From positions 1 to 50,028 of the forward strand of contig CAJUPS010000015.1 of NCBI GenBank assembly GCA_910588045.1: a stretch of DNA of 50,028 bases, given 5' to 3'. A program made the position numbers and the translations under genes. This DNA is from an uncultured Oscillospiraceae bacterium (GTDB taxonomy: Bacteria > Bacillota > Clostridia > Oscillospirales > Oscillospiraceae). Under the pieces are notes generated by a model. It did not search any database. It saw only the letters and a list, made by a program, of their open reading frames with translations, and had not been told where the DNA came from. Of the stretch, positions 47,488 to 50,028 are shown one piece after another (position 1 is the stretch's first letter; every line of letters starts with the position of its first letter).

Positions 47488-48552
47488 ATGAAGAAATACA
47501 TTATTTTATCCATATTGCTGCTGGTGTTCCTCTTTGGCCTGCCCTGGCTGTGGGGCGGGCCTCCGGGGGAGACGAAGCCTCTGGACCCGGATCTGCCCCT
47601 GGCGGAGGACCCGGACGCCCCTCCGGCGGGAGAGCCCGCCCCCGCGGAGCCGGAGGGGCCGGAGGCCCCCGGGAAAAAGCGGGGCGTGGACCGGGCCACG
47701 GCGCTGAACGTCCTGCTGGCGGGGGAACTACAGAGCATGGACATGGGGACCTACCTGCTGGGGGTGGTGCGGGCGGAGATGCCCGCCGCATTTGAGGAGG
47801 AGGCCCTCAAGGCCCAGGCCGTGGCCGCCCGGACCTACGTGCTCCACAAGATCGCCGGGGGCGGCAGCGCCAACCACCCCCAGGCCGACGCCTGCGACGA
47901 CATCACCTGCTGTCAGGCGTACAAGAGCGAGGCCGCCGCCGCCGCCGACTGGGGGGACGATGCGGCCAAATATGAGGCGAAGATCCGCCGGGCGGTGGAG
48001 GAGACCGACGGGGAGTGCGTGCTCTACGACGGCGCGCCGGTGCTGGCGGTGTTCCACTCCTCCTCCGCCGGGACCACCCAGGACGTGCAGAGCGTGTGGA
48101 GCGCCAGCCTGCCCTATTTGCAGAGCGTGGAGACCCCGGAGGGGGAGGACACGGTGCCGGGGTATCGCTCCAGCGCGGTGTTCTCCGCCGGGACGCTGCG
48201 GGAGACGCTGCTGGAGGCCCTGCCGGAGGCGAAGCTGGAGGGCAGTCCCTCCAACTGGTTCACCGACATCCGGCAGCAGTCCAACGGGACGGTGACGAAG
48301 CTGTCCGTGGGGGGCGTGGAGGTGGGGGGCAACCGGCTGCGGACCATTCTGGGGCTGCGCAGCGCCTGCTTCACCATCTCCTTTGACGCCGACCAGGTGA
48401 CCTTCTCCGTCACCGGCTACGGTCACGGGGTGGGCATGAGCCAGTACGGGGCCAACGTCCTGGCCTCCCAGGGCATGACCTACCGGGAGATCCTGGAGTG
48501 GTACTATACCGGCGCCTCCGTGGGACTTCTGGAGACGGAGGAGGCGCCGTAG
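47488..48552 (+). CDS. SpoIID/LytB-domain protein
   Basis: A 354-aa protein with an N-terminal membrane anchor (YIILSILLLVFLFGLPWLW), a Pro/Glu-rich linker (about 28-65) and a SpoIID domain: MDMGTYLLGVVRAEMPAAFEEEALKAQAVAARTYVL, VFHSSSAGTTQD, and the C-terminal GYGHGVGMSQYGANVLASQGMTYREILEWYYTG. SpoIID enzymes are lytic transglycosylases acting during engulfment of the forespore. GGGAG precedes ATG 47488. The linker is longer than in SpoIID proper, so a vegetative LytB-like role remains possible. Confidence 0.92.
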   Translation: MKKYIILSILLLVFLFGLPWLWGGPPGETKPLDPDLPLAEDPDAPPAGEPAPAEPEGPEAPGKKRGVDRATALNVLLAGELQSMDMGTYLLGVVRAEMPAAFEEEALKAQAVAARTYVLHKIAGGGSANHPQADACDDITCCQAYKSEAAAAADWGDDAAKYEAKIRRAVEETDGECVLYDGAPVLAVFHSSSAGTTQDVQSVWSASLPYLQSVETPEGEDTVPGYRSSAVFSAGTLRETLLEALPEAKLEGSPSNWFTDIRQQSNGTVTKLSVGGVEVGGNRLRTILGLRSACFTISFDADQVTFSVTGYGHGVGMSQYGANVLASQGMTYREILEWYYTGASVGLLETEEAP

Positions 48553-48604
48553 GGGCGCACATTGTGCGCCCCTACGGGTGTTGCGAATTTCGATGATTGC
48601 TATA
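48551..48604. repeat. GTAGGGGCGCAC palindromic repeat, short copy
   Basis: GTAGGGGCGCACATTGTGCG continuing CCCCTACGGGTGTTGCGAATTTCGATGATTGCTAT, matching the two ends of the copy at 45973-46075 with the middle missing. It starts at the last codons of the SpoIID gene. Confidence 0.8.
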
Positions 48605-48696
48605 GAAAAATTATTTTCCGGTTGGTTGCACAATTTCATACAACTTTTCCCCCTTTTGTGTGAAACTTAGAAAGAACACGAAAGGGGGAAATTTTT

Positions 48697-49527
48697 ATGA
48701 CTATTAAAAAGGAATATATCTGCAAATTTGCCGCCCATCTGAAATCCGAGGGACGTAGTAAGGGCACTATCGAAAAATATCTACGGGACGTGCGGGCGTT
48801 TGCGGCGTGGCTGAACGATTTGGATTTGGAGGAAGCGTCCAGCTGGCGGGAGTACCTGCTGGAGCGGGGGTATGCGCCTGTGACGGTCAACTCCATGCTG
48901 TCTGCCATCAACCGCTTTCTTAGGTTCCTAGGTCGGGAGGACTGCAAAATCAAGTTTCTCCGGGTCCAGCGAAAGGCGTTCCGGGAGGAGAGCCGGGAGC
49001 TGACGAAAGCAGAATATCAGCGCTTACTTGATGCCGCACGGGAGACGGGGCAGGAACGATTGGAACTCCTGATGGAGACCATCTGCGCCACGGGTATCCG
49101 CGTTTCGGAGGTTCGCTATGTCACGGTAGAAGCTGCGAACCGGGCGGGGACGGACATCAGCCTCAAGGGCAAAATCCGCAGCATTTTACTTCCCAACAAG
49201 CTCCGCCGGAAACTGCTCAAGTATGCCAAGAAAAACAAAATCGCCTCCGGAGAAATCTTTCTCACCGGAAGCGGAAAACGGATGTCGCGCGGCCAGATTT
49301 GGCGTGAAATGAAAGCTATCTGTAGAAGGGCGGGCGTGGAGGAAAGCAAAGTCTTCCCACACAACCTCCGCCACCTGTTTGCAACAACCTTCTATAAAGC
49401 CTGCAAGGACATCGTGAAGTTGGCGGACGTGCTGGGGCACTCCTCTATCAACACTACCCGGATTTATCTGATGACCTCCGGGGCAGAACACGCAAGACAG
49501 TTGGAAAAGTTGGGGCTGGTCACGTGA
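48697..49527 (+). CDS. Tyrosine recombinase, likely the local DNA invertase
   Basis: A 276-aa phage-integrase-family recombinase. An N-terminal SAM-like core-binding domain (EYICKFAAHLKSEGRSKGTIEKYLRDVRAFAAWL, VNSMLSAINRFLRFLG) precedes the catalytic domain: Arg in ATGIRVSEV, Lys near LKGKIRSILLP, HNLRHLFATTFY, and the nucleophile Tyr in GHSSINTTRIY. AAAGGGGG precedes the ATG. There are no other element genes beside it, but a segment bounded by inverted repeats begins 14 bases after its stop. It probably flips that segment. Confidence 0.9.
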   Translation: MTIKKEYICKFAAHLKSEGRSKGTIEKYLRDVRAFAAWLNDLDLEEASSWREYLLERGYAPVTVNSMLSAINRFLRFLGREDCKIKFLRVQRKAFREESRELTKAEYQRLLDAARETGQERLELLMETICATGIRVSEVRYVTVEAANRAGTDISLKGKIRSILLPNKLRRKLLKYAKKNKIASGEIFLTGSGKRMSRGQIWREMKAICRRAGVEESKVFPHNLRHLFATTFYKACKDIVKLADVLGHSSINTTRIYLMTSGAEHARQLEKLGLVT

Positions 49528-49540
49528 CTTTCGTCATGTT

Positions 49541-49567
49541 GACAAAATGTTTATTTTGTCCGGTTGC
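49541..49567 (+). repeat. Left inverted repeat of the putative invertible segment
   Basis: GACAAAAT-GTTT-ATTTTGTC followed by CGGTTGC. The site is itself a palindrome with a 4-base centre, as expected for a tyrosine recombinase crossover site. Confidence 0.85.
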
Positions 49568-49589
49568 CATACATAGTGGGTCTGAAATT

Positions 49590-49618
49590 ATTATAGCACA
49601 ACCTTCCCAAAAAGGAAG
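49590..49618 (-). promoter_or_regulatory. Leftward promoter inside the invertible segment
   Basis: Minus strand TGC-TATAAT (TATAAT at 49595-49590) is an extended -10, with TTCCTT at 16-base spacing (49617-49612) as a weak -35. Confidence 0.65.
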
Positions 49619-49654
49619 ATAGTTTTTCAAAATCAGCGGTTTAACGAAAAATGG

Positions 49655-49718
49655 GCATGAAAATCCCAGGACTGTAAAAAGGTTTTTTCGCAGTCCTTAG
49701 TTTTCATGCTCTTTTTTG
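49655..49718 (+). terminator. Rightward terminator inside the invertible segment
   Basis: GCATGAAAA...AGGACTG (49655-49674) pairs with CAGTCCT...TTTTCATGC (49691-49709), followed by TCTTTTTT. It would stop transcripts coming from the recombinase gene. Confidence 0.8.
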
Positions 49719-49750
49719 CTTTTCTTCTGGGTTCAGTTGCCTAAAAACGT

Positions 49751-49780
49751 GCAACCAAAGGACAAAATAAACATTTCGTC
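49751..49780 (-). repeat. Right inverted repeat of the putative invertible segment
   Basis: Reverse complement reads GACGAAATGTTTATTTTGTC then CTTTGGTTGC, matching the left repeat except for one substitution and a 3-base insertion. Confidence 0.85.
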
Positions 49781-49795
49781 CACAAAGAATCAGGG

Positions 49796-49801
49796 TATAC
49801 T
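49796..49801 (+). promoter_or_regulatory. Possible fixed -10 element right of the switch
   Basis: TATACT within GGGTATACTCCC, without a recognisable -35. It could give basal transcription into the riboswitches regardless of segment orientation. Confidence 0.35.
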
Positions 49802-49906
49802 CCCGTTTCCGCCGCACCCTCGGGGCGGGTCGGGTGGTATATACGTCCCAACAGAGTTCGACTATAAAATGTTGGAAGGAGGATGCACCCCAAAATCAAT
49901 TACCTG

Positions 49907-49990
49907 CGCAAATCCCCTCGGCAAACCATTGGAAACAGTGGGACGCAAAGCCAGGTGCGTCGGGGCAAACGCTCCACGCTCGACCGGTTG
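49907..49990 (+). ncRNA. c-di-GMP-I (GEMM-I) riboswitch, first aptamer
   Basis: The conserved core is GGCAAACC (49920-49927), a stem capped by GGAAAC, GTGG, then GACGCAAAGCC (49942-49952), followed by a second stem region. This is the standard GEMM-I pattern with the GNRA-type P2 loop and the ACGCAAAGCC strand that bind c-di-GMP. Confidence 0.82.
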
Positions 49991-50028
49991 CACGGCAAAT
50001 TGCGGGAAACCGCAAGACGCAAAACCAG
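49991..50028 (+). ncRNA. c-di-GMP-I riboswitch, second aptamer, partial
   Basis: GGCAAA (49994-49999), stem TTGCGG-GAAA-CCGCAA, then GACGCAAAACC near the window end. It repeats the GEMM-I core directly after the first, giving a tandem arrangement. The closing strand and the controlled gene lie beyond the edge. Confidence 0.72.

Larger units (their letters stand above)
49541..49780. other. Putative invertible DNA switch (inverton), 240 bp
   Basis: Inverted repeats at 49541-49567 and 49751-49780 enclose about 180 bases. Inside lie a leftward extended -10 promoter and a rightward terminator. In the present orientation the promoter points away from the riboswitches downstream, so the switch appears OFF; inversion would turn it ON. 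Confidence 0.75.

Noticed and set aside
1..50028. tRNA or rRNA genes, including a tRNA at the element's attachment site
   Set aside because: I found no cloverleaf or rRNA signature; the integration site is inside a protein gene.

Overview
The window looks like chromosome of a GC-rich, spore-forming gut Clostridium relative (Oscillospiraceae-like; Flavonifractor/Lawsonibacter type is my inference). The reasons are a SpoIID-domain protein, a CwlD-like amidase, strong AGGAGG ribosome sites, TTGACA-N17-TATAAT promoters, a selenium-transport operon and host-glycan galactosidases. It carries one large integrated element and, at its right end, a probable phase-variable switch.

Host left flank (1-10733): the end of a polar amino-acid ABC operon, an alpha-galactosidase (GH36) / beta-galactosidase (GH2) operon, and a second amino-acid ABC operon (small protein, permease, ATPase, binding protein). 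A divergent LysR regulator faces the second ABC operon.

Integrated element (about 10734-36904, 26.17 kb): both ends can be read at base level. A small host membrane-protein gene is split. Its first 34 bases are at 10700-10733, the rest is at 36905-37233, and the halves rejoin exactly in frame (120 aa). Joining the element's own ends recreates a symmetrical attP (12-bp arms, 8 bases each side of a GA core) inside the 3' end of the large serine recombinase gene. The element has a relaxase, MobC-like protein, RepA-like ATPase and likely oriT but no type IV secretion genes, so it is an integrative and mobilizable element. Cargo in order: DinJ-YafQ toxin-antitoxin; an unknown protein; Bcp peroxiredoxin, YaaA and MutT; a YhcG/DUF1016 nuclease; a frameshifted SWIM zinc-finger gene; a MazG-like pyrophosphohydrolase and an SF2 helicase; then a lower-GC defence island (20206-29188). 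The island encodes two m5C methyltransferases with GATC-type recognition regions, a Sau3AI/MutH-type nuclease, a BglII/BstYI-type nuclease, Vsr, a small protein, a GHKL (MutL/MORC-like) ATPase and two accessory proteins. It is the best candidate for an undescribed system: two nucleases of GATC-recognising families, two methyltransferases, mismatch repair and a GHKL ATPase module in one cluster.

Host right flank (36905-50028): the remainder of the split gene; a TetR gene fused by deletion to a truncated membrane protein; guanine deaminase behind a purine riboswitch; a yedE-yedF-DUF3343 selenium operon; a PilZ protein; a FeoA-FeoB fusion with a DtxR-like operator; a cell-wall amidase; a second FeoA-like protein; a membrane protein; and a SpoIID-domain protein. 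Last comes a tyrosine recombinase followed by a 240-bp segment bounded by inverted repeats. That segment holds a leftward promoter and a rightward terminator, and two tandem c-di-GMP-I riboswitches follow it. Together they look like a phase-variable, c-di-GMP-sensing switch for a gene beyond the window.
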